From Niebla homalea (Eukaryota; Ascomycota; Lecanoromycetes; Lecanorales; Ramalinaceae), in contig JAHGAU010000003.1 in assembly GCA_019925105.1 (NCBI GenBank), positions 930,001-994,000 of the forward strand: 64,000 nt of DNA. The letters are read 5' to 3'. This document shows positions 1-11,600 of the stretch, one piece after another. The notes under the pieces are model-generated. The model worked only from the letters and a program-made list of their open reading frames with translations. It was not told where the DNA came from and did no database searches. The position numbers and the translations under genes are program-made. The number at the start of each line of letters is the position of its first letter. Within the stretch, counting starts at the first letter, position 1.

Positions 1-132
1 TGGATAACTTTGGCTGCTAGATCTGTCTATCGCCAAGTCCAGCTCTCCTGAGGATAAATTCTTGCCGGACTGTGCAACATCAGTCGGCAGATGAGATGCA
101 TTAGATTGACTGTATCGGTGGGTTGCGGACAT
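1..132 (-). CDS. Possible N-terminal exon of a gene running off the left edge
   Basis: On the minus strand an ATG at 132 opens a frame that stays open for 44 codons to the window edge, starting MSATHRYSQSNASHL and rich in Ser, Asn and Gln. An in-frame stop lies just upstream of the ATG. It would be transcribed divergently from Sec16, with about 570 bp between the starts. No domain is visible and I do not recognise the protein. It may be a gene start or a chance open frame. Confidence 0.3.
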   Translation of the reverse strand, partial: MSATHRYSQSNASHLPTDVAQSGKNLSSGELDLAIDRSSSQSYP

Positions 133-702
133 GGTAGTACTGTCTCATCTTGCGGGCATGTTCATGGGGACAAGTATGTTAAGCTTTGAGTCCTGGCTAG
201 GAAGATCATGGTGTGGCCGTTCTTCTTCAGTACTGCGGGTTGCTGTTCGTTTCGAGATGGTGATGGACCTGCACGGTTATCTGGGACAAGTCCGATATTT
301 GATCATGGCTGCATGGGTCAGCCTGAGGTGACATCAAAGTGAGAAGGGTCTGATTTCCTCTTCTGGATGCGCGGAAGTAATTCCGGCGCTGAATGGCAAA
401 AGACTACGTCTCAGCACTCTGATATCACTGGCTTTCTTGCATCAACAGGTCGGAGCTCCTACTCTACGCCTCTTCTTCTCTAGACTTCAGGAGCATGCAA
501 TGAGAGAGTTTCCCTCTTCCTCGATGCACAACGGTGATCATGCATCACAAACGGGCGGCTAGCTCAGAAATCGCATCGCATTTGACCAGTAAGGAGGGGC
601 TTCTGAACCTGCTGTTGCTAGAGAACGAGCATCGAGTACCACCCAGCACGCCCACTTCGTGACCTTCTTCGTCTTACTGTCCGGGCGGCCTCGACGTCCA
701 AG
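133..702. other. Intergenic region upstream of sec16
   Basis: This stretch holds only short, low-quality open frames. It is probably the promoter and 5' UTR of sec16, shared with whatever is transcribed leftward. I see no clear TATA box or repeat. Confidence 0.5.
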
Positions 703-3700
703 ATGGATTCTTCTTGGAATCCTGCCTTGCGACCTAATTCCAGCATAGACCTTAGCCTGCGGCACGATAATCAGGCTGTAGATAAGAAGTATGGAAGCCC
801 AGCAGGAATGGGCCATTCGGAAGGGTCGCAACCGGATGTTCATACAACGCAGGATGATTCACTCGTCAGGGGGCATCTTCAGACGGCTTCAGAACGCATG
901 CTTCAGGCATCCACACTTGCGCCCCAAAATGCTCCAGAAACGGACGAGAATAGTTGCGTGGCAAAAGAAGAGAATAGTAAGATGACTCTGAGCGGTCCTG
1001 CTTTACAGATGGAGGTTCCCGAAGATGTCTTCAATCAACAACTTGCATCCAATGATGATTATTGGGACGGCGCAAAGGCCCATGATGGAAACGGAGTTCA
1101 CGCTGTGAAAGCCTTGATTCAGGACGTCGAGCCCGAGTCAATAGATACACAAGTCGCACCCGGGCCGAAGGACATTTCTGGAATCAATAGCGAGATAGAA
1201 AGAGCATTTGCCAACGATGATCAAGACGACATGGATCTTGAGATCAAAGAGCCCGATCATACCAATTCCTTCCCCGATGTCCCCGAGCTTTCGTCAGCAC
1301 AAGCTACGCCACCAGCTACTTTGCCACATTCTCAAGCAACCAATATATTGGAGGGAAACGAAGTAGCACACCTTACGCTGCTTTCAGATGTGTCCGCGTT
1401 CCCCCCAATGTCATCGGCCGACTGGGACAGCAAGTTTGCAGGCGATGAGCCTGATATGGAGGACGAATTCATGGCCTCTTTGGCCACTTCGCAGTCCCAC
1501 GGCAACCCAGCCTTCCATGATAATGAGGAAGCTAGGTTTGAAGAAGGGTTGACATTGCTGGGATCTCCGGAAGAGACAAGCCTGCAAAAGCCTACAAATC
1601 GAACACCTACCCATCTGAATCCAATCCACGATGGCCAGACCTTCGATGATACCAATGGATCGAGAGACCCTGTTGAGGAATCACCAGCTGGACAGCTTAC
1701 TCGGAAGCCCACGGCACAAGTTTTAAATTCTTTGAAAGACACAGCTTTAAGCTCTCATAATTTTCGATCCAGCAGTGGCGATGAAAGTCTCTCGGGAAGC
1801 AGTTCTGATGCCGAGGATGTAGGAGCAGCAACAGAGAGTACGCGAACCAAAGTTCTTACGGGGCATGATACGGCAGTGGATCACAACCCCAAATCCGAGA
1901 GTGATGACTTGTCGGATCTGTGGAAAGCCGCATTAGATGAGGAGGAGTTGCTCGAGATATCTGACACGTCACTCGATCCGTCAAACTTCTTTGAGGATGA
2001 CGGAGAAGGGTTTTTGGAGGAGGAGGACAACACGAATGCTTCTGAACTTCTTTCCAATGATCTTTTAACGTCACCATCCCTTCGAGCAGCTCACAATAAT
2101 GACAACGTGCGAAAACTTGAACGCACGGGTCAGCCGAGAAATGCTTTGGCAGGAACCTACTTTCCAACTGCCGAGCCCGCTCAACGGCCTACAACTGCGT
2201 CCGCGTATCTTCCGAATCAGGCACATGGTGCACCTAGCTTGCCAAGTTCGAGTTCGATGCCCAATGGGTTTCATCAATATCAGAGCACAACACAACTGCC
2301 GCTACCATCACGTCCGCAACTCCAAGCGTCTACCCAAAGCTTTGCCGATAAATCAAAAGGGGGTTATACATCACCGTATGATTTACCCATGGATGTGACT
2401 CGCCCACGTAAGCGAGCAGCCCTACCCCCAAGCCATCAAGACTCTGTTGTTCAGTCTTCGATCGGTCGCCCACCTCCACCCAGAAGTAGCAGCATGTTTT
2501 CGACGATGCAGTCACCTCAAGCTTCCCTACAATCGCCTCCAGAGCTTCCCGGACCTGGCCACCCAGCTTTAGTAAAACAGACATCTAGCAACCCCCAATT
2601 CTTCGAAGAATTGCCAATGAGCAAGCCTCGCCCTTCCAGCAGCATGGCAAGACCATTTCCGGTTGCATCTTACCCCACTCCTCCTCCGTCTTCACAAATG
2701 ACAGACATGGGAAACCCTATCCAAGAAAACGGGGCCAATAGGAAAACTCCTGCAGATAACTTCGCCAATCAGCTTCTACCACCAGAGCGCCTGAGTCTTT
2801 TTGGAGACTCAACCGCAACGCGGCCTGGAAAGCAGCCCATACCCGTCATGAATTCAAGATACTCACCAGCCCCTTCCCAGGCATCAAACTCGCAATCTAC
2901 TATAGGCCGGTATGCCTTATCATCAACGGCTGCTCCTCGTCCACCATCATCCCATGCCATGCCACATCAACCGAGGACATCAAGTCCACTTGCCCAGAGC
3001 AATGGTCTCTTATGTCAACAAATACCTCAAGAATCCGGCAATAATATGGCAGCTGGACCAGTTCCAAGTAATCACGAGGTCTCAAAGTTTCCCGAAACAG
3101 CCCAGGCCAAGTATTCCTCTTCTCATCTTGGTCAACCTCACAACAGGACCAAGACCTTTACGACACAGACTTTCAGTAGTGAAAGTCAACAGCGGGATCA
3201 GATGCTGTCGCCCCCCAAAAAATTCGCCTCAATGGAATCCCCTGCCAAAGTTGATCGCCTCTCTGATGAGTTGCTGGCCTTGCAATCAACGAAGGTTCAT
3301 CGCGCGGAGGCCCTCACGACTTCTCCCCCCAAAAGGTCACAAACTCAATCACCGGGCGTTCCAAGGAAGAGTGTACCTCCATCGAATTCTGGGCAGCCGC
3401 TCCCGAGGCCATCTTCGGTCACCAATTTCGTATCTCTGAGTTCTGATCATGGAACTTCTCGAAAGGCAATGGTAGGTCAAACTCCCATACGAGAGAAGTC
3501 TGTCGCGGTGGACTATATTAGACCGGTCGATGGGCGAGAATTTGATCCTCTAGAGCGATGGAAAGGCTGCCCCATAATTTGCTTTGGCTTCGGCGGGACT
3601 ACTGTGAAAACATTTCCTCAACACGTACCTCGTTATTCGGCCGGTCAGAAGAATCCATTGATGAAGTGCGGTCCTGGAGAGGTCAAAATTGAGAGCGGAA

Positions 3701-6636
3701 AAGCATTTGCGCTCGATGCCTCTATTGCAACATTCCCTGGTCCTCTGAAGACAAAGAGTAAGAAAAAGGAAGTCATAGACTGGCTCAGACAGCAAGAGCA
3801 TAGAATGGTAACGGGGAGTCGATTGCACAATGCCACTCCCGACACTCTTCCAGACCCGGTCAAGTGCCATGAAGAAAGGATACTACTATGGAAGATAGTA
3901 AGAATTCTAGTAGAACATGATGGTGGCAATGAGGGTAACGCAGTTGCTGGGCAAGCAGTCAGGGCGGTCTTGTCCCCGGAATTGGAGCAAGGACATGCGG
4001 CTGCCGTTCCTCAAACTACATTCAATGCCCCTTCTGTCGGTATCACGCAGCAAGCCGCACCATCACACCTGCCGGCAATTGAAAGATGCCAGACTCTGGA
4101 GGAGATGAGGAAGATGCTCTTGCGTGGCGACCGTGAGCAGGCAGTTTGGCACGCGCTTGATGGTAGGTTGTGGGCTCACGCCATGCTCCTTGCCTCGACA
4201 CTAGAAGGTACTATCATGAAGCAAGTCTCGCAGGAATTCGTAAGACAGGAAATCAAACCGTCCGGCGGCAATACAGAATCACTAGCTGCGGTGTTTCAGA
4301 TTTTTGCTGGTAATTGGGAGGAGAGCATCGACGAACTTGTACCTCCTTCAGCAAGAGCAGGGTTACAAATGGTTAGTAAAGTTGCCGGAGCTGGCCCGAC
4401 CAAAAATGCTCTTGATGGTATCGACAGGTGGCGAGAGACCCTTACACTCATTTTGGCCAACCGGACCAGGAACGACAGTGAAGCGTTAATTGCTCTGGGG
4501 CGAATGCTTGGAAGCTATGGAAGGACCGAAGCCGCACACATCTGCTACTTATTCGCGAAAGGTCATAGCACATTGGGTGGACCAGACGATCAACAAACCA
4601 GCATCGCTCTAATTGGTGCAGACCATCTGCGCCAACCATTTGATTATGGACGGGATTCCGACAGCATATTGCTGACAGAAGTCCTCGATTTTGCCCGCAC
4701 TATATTGACTTCGTCATCTGGGTCCACTGGTTCGCCGCACCTCCAGTCATACAGACTCTACCATGCAATGACTTTGGCCGAGTACGGCTTCAAGAGCGAG
4801 GCACAAGCGTACTGTGAAAGCATCTCCAGCACCTTGAAGTCCACAACTAAGCCGTCGGCCTATTATCATAGCTTGCTAGCCGGTGCGCTTGATAGTCTTC
4901 AAGATAGACTTCGTCAGACCCCGAGGGATGGGGCGGGGTCATGGATATCTAGACCAAGCATCGATAAGGTGTCGGGCTCGATATGGGCCAAATTCAGTTC
5001 TTATGTGGCAGGTGACGAGGATGACGCTGACTCCACAGCCTCTGGAAAGGCCTACGACCCAGCAGCTGGACCTTTTGCCAGAATTGCAGGTGACTCGCCG
5101 ACTCTGAGCCGTACGCCATCCTCAAGCGACTTGTATACTGCGGTTCCCTCGCACGTCGGACGTGGCATTAATGCTCCTCCGGCCAATGCACGCTACACAC
5201 CTGGGGCTGGCTACACCCCGCCAAGTTCCTTCGACCCGCAAAGACCGTACTCTCAGGACGGCTCTAAGCCAACAAGGGCTGATGCTCTCCGACCGCCATC
5301 CTCTCTCCAGCCTTATGCCCCGCGGCCGGCATATTCGCCTGCCATTATCGATGCCTATAGCGCTCCGCCTCAGCCGTCACCGCATGCTTCTCACGAGTCG
5401 GATGACTCATCTAGGCTATCTATGGAAACCCAACAATTTTCATCCGCCCCTCGAGAAGAGCCGCTGCCTTCGCGTTATCAGCCAAATATGCCGAGCACGC
5501 CCTTGGAGGTGAACGGCCCTCAAGCTCGGCAAACCGCTGACTTGGACTATGGATCTCGCCCATCGTCTTACAGTCCATCAGCTGCTTTAGCTCATTCGCG
5601 ACAGACCTATGCACCATCGACACAGGAGCAGTATACAACAAGCCAGACTGGCGAGAAGCTACCATCGCATGAGGCACCAACAGATACGTTTGATCCTGTC
5701 TCTTCCGACTATCCATTTCCAAGAGCACATGAGCCTCTCTCAACCTCGTACGAGCCTTCAGCATCTTCCTATGAGCCTCCCACATCCTCATACGAGCCTT
5801 CAGCGTCTTCGTATGAGCCTCCCGAGTACAACACTACTCCTCCCGACCTAGGCTTGGCCAATTCAGACGAACCTTCCGAGGATGCAAGAATCGAGCCGAA
5901 GTCAGCAGCCGAGTTCGATAACGACGATGATGAATCTGATTTTCGGGTAGCTGCCCTCAGGAAGGAAGAAAAGGCTCGAAAGGATCGCGAAGCTGATGAA
6001 GCGTTCAGGAAAGCGGCAGAAGCTGATGCCCAGAAGGACAAAGCTCCAAAGCTGAACAGTAAAAAATCGTGGTTTGGTGGTGGCTGGTTTGGCGGCGCAA
6101 AGGACAAGAGCCAGGAGAGCGGGGCAGCGAATGCTCCTATCAAGGTGAAATTGGGGGAAGAGAGCTCCTTTTACTTTGACGAGCAGCTTAAGAAATGGGT
6201 CAATAAAAAGGGAGGCATCCCTGAGGCGGCAGTTGCACCTACTCCACCACCTCCAAAAGGTCCTCCTTCGAGGGCAGTGAGTGCCGCAGGAGGCCCGCCT
6301 CTTAACACTGGCAATGTTCCTCCGGTACCGCCAATACCTCGAGGACTTGCAGCAGGGAAACCGCCTAACAGAACGGTCAGTGGACCTGCGCTTTCTTCAG
6401 CCCTGGGATCAAACCAGCCCAGTCGGACGAGCTCACCGGCTGTCAATTCTGTGGCAGCTGAAGACGAGACTGCGACAAGTTCCGGACCACCATCAGTACC
6501 CCCTTCAAGACCTGCCACTTCGCAGAGTGGGTCAAGTAATATTGATGATCTAATTGGTTTACCTCAAGCCAGAAAAGGCGGAACAGTAAGGAAAGGGAAG
6601 AAAGGTAGAGGCTACGTAGACGTTATGGCCAAGTGA
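703..6636 (+). CDS. sec16: COPII coat assembly protein Sec16
   Basis: An uninterrupted frame of 1977 residues. Sec16 is the peripheral scaffold of ER exit sites that organises COPII assembly with Sar1, Sec23/24 and Sec13/31. The N-terminal half (residues 1 to about 930) is low complexity, with acidic then Pro/Ser-rich stretches. The central conserved domain starts near residue 940 and includes CFGFGGTTVKTFPQH. The alpha-helical Sec16 C-terminal domain follows at about 1125-1400, with motifs such as AVWHALDGRLWAHAMLLAS. The tail is disordered and Pro-rich, contains a short tandem SYEP repeat near 1680-1710, and has a conserved basic/hydrophobic patch (KKSWFGGGWFGG, then SSFYFDEQLKKWVNKKG). It ends in the basic RKGKKGRGYVDVMAK. 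The start is chosen for SWNPALRPNSS, a pattern known at the N-terminus of fungal Sec16. An extra upstream exon cannot be excluded. Confidence 0.96.
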   Translation: MDSSWNPALRPNSSIDLSLRHDNQAVDKKYGSPAGMGHSEGSQPDVHTTQDDSLVRGHLQTASERMLQASTLAPQNAPETDENSCVAKEENSKMTLSGPALQMEVPEDVFNQQLASNDDYWDGAKAHDGNGVHAVKALIQDVEPESIDTQVAPGPKDISGINSEIERAFANDDQDDMDLEIKEPDHTNSFPDVPELSSAQATPPATLPHSQATNILEGNEVAHLTLLSDVSAFPPMSSADWDSKFAGDEPDMEDEFMASLATSQSHGNPAFHDNEEARFEEGLTLLGSPEETSLQKPTNRTPTHLNPIHDGQTFDDTNGSRDPVEESPAGQLTRKPTAQVLNSLKDTALSSHNFRSSSGDESLSGSSSDAEDVGAATESTRTKVLTGHDTAVDHNPKSESDDLSDLWKAALDEEELLEISDTSLDPSNFFEDDGEGFLEEEDNTNASELLSNDLLTSPSLRAAHNNDNVRKLERTGQPRNALAGTYFPTAEPAQRPTTASAYLPNQAHGAPSLPSSSSMPNGFHQYQSTTQLPLPSRPQLQASTQSFADKSKGGYTSPYDLPMDVTRPRKRAALPPSHQDSVVQSSIGRPPPPRSSSMFSTMQSPQASLQSPPELPGPGHPALVKQTSSNPQFFEELPMSKPRPSSSMARPFPVASYPTPPPSSQMTDMGNPIQENGANRKTPADNFANQLLPPERLSLFGDSTATRPGKQPIPVMNSRYSPAPSQASNSQSTIGRYALSSTAAPRPPSSHAMPHQPRTSSPLAQSNGLLCQQIPQESGNNMAAGPVPSNHEVSKFPETAQAKYSSSHLGQPHNRTKTFTTQTFSSESQQRDQMLSPPKKFASMESPAKVDRLSDELLALQSTKVHRAEALTTSPPKRSQTQSPGVPRKSVPPSNSGQPLPRPSSVTNFVSLSSDHGTSRKAMVGQTPIREKSVAVDYIRPVDGREFDPLERWKGCPIICFGFGGTTVKTFPQHVPRYSAGQKNPLMKCGPGEVKIESGKAFALDASIATFPGPLKTKSKKKEVIDWLRQQEHRMVTGSRLHNATPDTLPDPVKCHEERILLWKIVRILVEHDGGNEGNAVAGQAVRAVLSPELEQGHAAAVPQTTFNAPSVGITQQAAPSHLPAIERCQTLEEMRKMLLRGDREQAVWHALDGRLWAHAMLLASTLEGTIMKQVSQEFVRQEIKPSGGNTESLAAVFQIFAGNWEESIDELVPPSARAGLQMVSKVAGAGPTKNALDGIDRWRETLTLILANRTRNDSEALIALGRMLGSYGRTEAAHICYLFAKGHSTLGGPDDQQTSIALIGADHLRQPFDYGRDSDSILLTEVLDFARTILTSSSGSTGSPHLQSYRLYHAMTLAEYGFKSEAQAYCESISSTLKSTTKPSAYYHSLLAGALDSLQDRLRQTPRDGAGSWISRPSIDKVSGSIWAKFSSYVAGDEDDADSTASGKAYDPAAGPFARIAGDSPTLSRTPSSSDLYTAVPSHVGRGINAPPANARYTPGAGYTPPSSFDPQRPYSQDGSKPTRADALRPPSSLQPYAPRPAYSPAIIDAYSAPPQPSPHASHESDDSSRLSMETQQFSSAPREEPLPSRYQPNMPSTPLEVNGPQARQTADLDYGSRPSSYSPSAALAHSRQTYAPSTQEQYTTSQTGEKLPSHEAPTDTFDPVSSDYPFPRAHEPLSTSYEPSASSYEPPTSSYEPSASSYEPPEYNTTPPDLGLANSDEPSEDARIEPKSAAEFDNDDDESDFRVAALRKEEKARKDREADEAFRKAAEADAQKDKAPKLNSKKSWFGGGWFGGAKDKSQESGAANAPIKVKLGEESSFYFDEQLKKWVNKKGGIPEAAVAPTPPPPKGPPSRAVSAAGGPPLNTGNVPPVPPIPRGLAAGKPPNRTVSGPALSSALGSNQPSRTSSPAVNSVAAEDETATSSGPPSVPPSRPATSQSGSSNIDDLIGLPQARKGGTVRKGKKGRGYVDVMAK
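5740..5829 (+). repeat. Tandem SYEP-type coding repeat in Sec16
   Basis: The Sec16 C-terminal linker repeats SYEPSAS / SYEPPTS / SYEPSAS / SYEPPEY. At DNA level the two 30-nt halves (5746-5775 and 5791-5820 region) are near copies with mainly third-position changes, so this looks like a recent in-frame duplication. Confidence 0.7.
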
Positions 6637-7051
6637 TTATGCTATAAGATTAAAAGCGCCGCTAGTGTCAAGATGACTGTGAAGGAGTTCGCGATAGCCC
6701 GAGGGATGCGCCAGGCTCATGCAAGGCTGGCGCTGATTGATTGTATGTACTTTGAGCGGGTCGTATGCATGCGCATGGGTCCATTTATTTGTATCGTGGG
6801 ACAGGTCGTTTACCCGTGATGCACGGCCTTCCAAAGATGGCTCTTCATGATGGGTTTTTATGTAGAAGTATATATGCATGAGAATCCAATTCAGGGGGGG
6901 AATTGCTGAAGATGCAACACATCAACTTCACAATCAGTACCTGGTCGAAGTTGATCTGATCGATCTTAGATTCAATTCGAAGTATCCATACTCCATACTC
7001 CGAAGGGAGGCGAAGATCATGCTCTTGTGACGCTATATTACCTCTTCTATA
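6637..7051. other. Convergent intergenic region
   Basis: This lies between the 3' ends of sec16 and the secreted-protein gene and holds no credible frame. It probably carries both 3' UTRs and terminators. Confidence 0.5.
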
Positions 7052-8141
7052 TTACCGACTGAACATACACAAAATGGCAGCCCCAACGAGCACTCCCAAC
7101 CACGAGTTCGCATCCAGTAGTGTGGCACTACTCGAAGATTTTGGGTTGCCAGTCGCCGTCGGCCTCGGCCCCGTTGCTGTCCCATCCTTGCCCACGGCGC
7201 TCGTGGTCGCACCTGAATCGGTGCCGTTTCTGCCCTCGCCCAGCGCCAGCGTTGCATTGGCCACCAAAGGCTCCCCCGTGCTGTTATCATATGGTGCACA
7301 ATCCGCCTTTGGCGCCTTTGGACAGGAGTCGGCCACACAGATGGACTGGAGCTGGGGCCCCTGGGCCGGAATGACTGCCGTCGCAGGGGCGCACTTGACG
7401 TTGAAAGCTCCAGTGAGCGCTGCGGCTACAGATCCGATATCCTCGCCTGACACACCCAACGAGGACGCCGCGAGCCCGACCTGGGAGATGAAGTACCCGA
7501 TCTGGTAGGCGTCGAGACCCATGTACCTGAAGGGCTTGTCAGCCGGACCCTGCAACAGCCAATCGTTGTGGGCCTTTACTTGTGAACGTCATATTGGCTT
7601 TTCGCGCCATCGTAGGCCGGCAAGCCATCCCGGCCGGACTGCGAGCATCCTAGCAGAATCCCAAAATACGAGTAGAGATGCGTGAGAAGTTTGCTGTCGC
7701 TCGTCAGCGGCTGCGCGATTTCATCCGCGCAAGCCTTGATACTCACGATTGGGCCGAGCTGTCGCTATTGGCTGGTTTGTTGGCCATCAGAGGTTTGGCC
7801 CCTCCACCATCCAAGAAATTCACAGCAACACCTGCGTCACCGCCTCTGTTGGTGGATTTCAAGCCCCCATCGAAGTAAGGTAGGAGGTTGACTTTGGTGC
7901 CATTGTATTCCCCCGGTGCCAGGATACCTGGCACTTTCACACTGGGCACTGCTGCATGCGAGCTGTTGTAGCCGCCAATGACGACGGTATTGACGAGATA
8001 TGTCAAGAGCTTGTACTGATTGGCGCCGGTATTCTGATGGAACAAGCCGGTTGTATACTTATCGCAGACGGAGACATTGCCAGAGCTTTGGGCTAGACAA
8101 GCGCTTGCGAGTACCAGCAGTAGGCCCGCTGTATGACGCAT
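7052..8141 (-). CDS. Secreted, probably GPI-anchored protein of unknown function
   Basis: Three exons on the minus strand: 8141-7747, 7693-7580 and 7526-7052, giving 327 residues. Both introns are 53 nt with good donors (GTGAGT, GTAAAG), CTGAC branch sites and CAG acceptors, and both joins restore the frame. The N-terminus MRHTAGLLLVLASACLA is a signal peptide. The mature part has regularly spaced Cys residues and several N-glycosylation sequons. The middle exon gives SHLY-like text (LLTHLYSYFGILLGCSQ). The C-terminus is Ser/Thr-rich and ends in a hydrophobic stretch (SWLGVLVGAAILCMF), which fits a GPI-attachment signal or a membrane anchor. It resembles conserved hypothetical cell-surface proteins of filamentous fungi. 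I do not know its activity. Confidence 0.8.
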
Positions 8142-8613
8142 TTTGGATCTGCGTAAGATGGTTGAATTAGAAAGGAAGAGATGAGAGGATCGAGTGCTGC
8201 ATAAGTTGAGATCATGCTGGCCTCCCTCTCACCATCTCTCCATACTGTTTGCGGGACTGGAACAAAGCAGGATGCAACAAAGAAATGAAGCTTGGCTGCC
8301 AGAATCGGTGTTTGCATTCTTCAGCCGGAGGCGAAAAGGGGAAATTGAAGCTTGGGTTTCACATCAACAACAGTCTTCAGCGCACTTCCTGGCATTTAAA
8401 GAAGGGGTGTTGAAGAAGACTTGAAGACAAGAGATTGAACTAATCCCATACAGCTCGGCTCGAAAAGTTTATAGCCTCGACTGCCGGTCGCGTATGATGA
8501 TATAATATAATCAATTTGCTCACAACTTAACTTTTTGCACTTTTGCGGAGCCTTCGTCTTGCTTGGCTTCCGTAACCATGTCCTGCCGTAACATCATTAC
8601 AGACTTTCAGTCT
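8142..8613. other. Intergenic region between two minus-strand genes
   Basis: It holds the promoter of the secreted-protein gene and the 3' region of tsc2. An AT-rich patch (gatataatataatc) lies near 8500, about 110 bp beyond the tsc2 stop, and may serve 3'-end formation. No gene is seen. Confidence 0.45.
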
Positions 8614-11600
8614 TTATTTGGTCCAACGCGTGAAGTCCAAGTTGGATACTAGCTTGTCCGTTTCGGCCATTCCTCCGTAGGCTACGAGGCCACTCCAAGT
8701 ACTTCCATCCGTGAAAGGAGTTGGGCCGTCGTCTCCTGCTTGAGGATAATCCACATTTGCTGACGCATTGGCGTTCGCGTATCTCTTTCGAAGCTTCATT
8801 ATCTGCTGTAGACGGAAGCGCCAAGGTGATGTGTACTCTCCTACATTAGCCGGCCAGATCTGACAAAAGACAGAGGCTGTTATAGCAAGCTGGCGCACCA
8901 AGGTAGGCAGCCCGCCAGCCGAGATTACTTGTACGTCGGCTGCGGGCGAAAAGGCTGGGTAACGGTCTGAGGTAACGACCTGGACATGAAAGTAACCAAA
9001 CTTGTCCATTGTAGAGCCCTCGCAGGCCGCGTCCGACCCCTTTTCCGGCTCCGTTCTCTCATTCTCATGTTTGCCATTCGATGAACGCGCTTCTGGCGTG
9101 ATCACGATATCCACACTGTTGAAGTCTGACGTGAAAGTTTCCGGATTGTAGGATAGGCCTGAATCGTTGAAGACGATCTTTACGTGGTCATTGCCGATGT
9201 GAGACTTCTTTCTAGCGAAAGCTGCATCGGTCGAAAGGTCGTTGGGCATCATGGTTGGCACGTGGTAAACGATTTCCGTCACTCTATCCCTCCATGCGTA
9301 TGTAAAGGTCCCATCACATCCAAATTGACGGTCTAGACCTTGAGTGTTAAACCGAGCACCTTGTAGACTGACCTTGAATCCGAGCCCTGACAAGAAAGCT
9401 TCAAAGGCTTCGCTACTTTGCTCGTTAGCTAGGATATCCTGCTCTTGCGTTTGATTTGCCCCAACGTATATCACAGCGGCCTTGTGGCCATCTACTGTAT
9501 TTGTACCATCAAAAACACTCAGGGCTCGATTGACGAAGTCATCATTGTCAGGTAGAGGTATCGGTTGCAGAGGTATTGGCTCTGGGGAGATTGTCGAAAT
9601 CAGCTGCAGAATCAGATGGCTAGGGTAGATGCTCGGCTGATCAAGGCTGGACGTGACAGTCGCCGCTATCTCTGGTGCCTGGTGAGATGGCCTATCTTCT
9701 GTATTATGGTAGTAAATTGCATGCGTCGTCCCCGACGCCTGCCTTTTCGTGAACTGTCCAATGGCTGCTTTGCCCGTTTCATCCAGCAACATTTCCAAAG
9801 TCACTACACTGAGACCGACAAGCCAAGACCCTTGGCTGATCCTTCTCGTATTATCAGCAAATTGTGGGGACGGCTTGGTCTCTCCCAGGTTCGAGAAGGT
9901 GGTTCTGTGCATGAGGTCCAAGAAAACCATGCTCTGCTCCTCCATCTCCTCCCCTCCCCTTTCGCTCTTCCATGCAAGCTCTTGCGTGATCCAGGGGACG
10001 TGGCGAGCACGCTCACGGATGTCGATGGCTAAGAACCAAAAGATCATAGCTTGATAAGCAATCGTGAACACGTACTCATGGAGGCTTCGGTGTCCTGAAT
10101 CTCCATCTCTTCCTCTTGTAAGACGGGATGCTTCGCTATAGGCACCGCTGACCAGATGACTAGACCCACTGACACGAGGACTCACGTACGTTGGAGACTC
10201 TCTTCGCTGCTCCCTGGCATGCTGTATGTATCTGATGCATATGCCAAAAACTTTTTGATGCAGAGCAACATCAGATCTGCTGTAAGCCTCAGGGAGTCTT
10301 GCAAGGCCTCCTAAGAATTCCAGTATGTCAATAGCCAGATCAGGTTGTGTAATGCGTTTTTGCATCATCTCGATAACAACACTTAAATGATTCTCGATGA
10401 TATGAGGTATCTCATAGCAACATATGGTCAAGACGCGGATACAATATCGCCCCACCCTATCGTACTTTTCAATCCCTGCTCTAAAGGTCGCAACTGTGCG
10501 ATTCCACTGCCTGACCCCTATGAGGTCTTGGTAAGCCAAAAGCATGGCTAATGAATGATATAGACATAGCGCGATATCACCTCTCCTTATTCGGCTATCT
10601 TGTGGAGGGTCAGGGAAAGAGTTTTGACTGAGCTGTGTATTGAGAAGGTCATGCAAGTCTGTAATCTCTTTGACATGGCCTTCGAAAAGGGAGCAATTGC
10701 TTAATTGTGACGGAAGATGGACTAGAACGTAGCTGTAGGTCTCCCAAGTACTGCTGCGATCCAATTCCAGAACCATGGTGCGCAACCAACATCCAAGATT
10801 GAGAGAACAGCGCTCTGATTGTTTCGATTTTGGATTCCAAGCAAAGCTCGCACCACTTTGCTTTGAAGACAAATTGGCAAAATGCTCCTCCCCATCATCA
10901 TCATGGAGCCAAAGTGGATCTTTGGCATGGTTGAATCGCTCACCACGCCCGGAAGACTTCTTCGAGCGAGAAGGGGAACGAGTTCGGTCCGCGAGTCCCG
11001 AGGTGCGAGTTTGATCCGCCTCAGAAGAGGGCAGGCTCCTTGTGGTTGAGGATTGGCTGGAGCGCGAGGCTGAAGTCTGGAAGGGTGGCATCACACCAGA
11101 GGCGTGATAGAGTATTTTGGTTAATTTTTGGGCATCTGGTACGCGGAAAATTTCAAGTCCAAATCCTGAAGTGCATCTGAGACGAGCAAGAAGCTTCATG
11201 ACAGTCAATCTTACAGAAGCCTCGTTCGGCAGATTGGCGAGCTGCACGAGAACTTCATACGTGATCCTGGATTTTGGACCGGAAGTCAAGTAGCATTTCA
11301 AGAAAAGCTTGATGAGCCCGCCTGCAACTGCTTGCTTCGCGTTATTGACAGATTGCCCTTTGGACGAGAAAAGATGTGCCTGCGCCGATATGGTCCGGAA
11401 TAATGCCTCAAGCGTGTCCACATCCACCCCCACCCGACACTCCGTCACAAGGTCTAGCAACGGCCCAATTGAGGATGCGGATGAATGCCCGTCATTCACA
11501 AAAATCCGACAAGCGTTATTCACTTCCACACAGTACTGTTCATGTTTTGAGGCTACATCATTTTGAGAAGTATGAGACTTTGTCATCACGTTCAGAATGC

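Noticed and set aside
6171..6518. Antisense Gly-rich frame under the Sec16 C-terminus
   Set aside because: It is the mirror of a Pro/Ser-rich coding stretch; no independent evidence.
9565..10054. 155- and 101-codon plus-strand frames inside tsc2
   Set aside because: They are antisense shadows of a long, well-conserved minus-strand frame.
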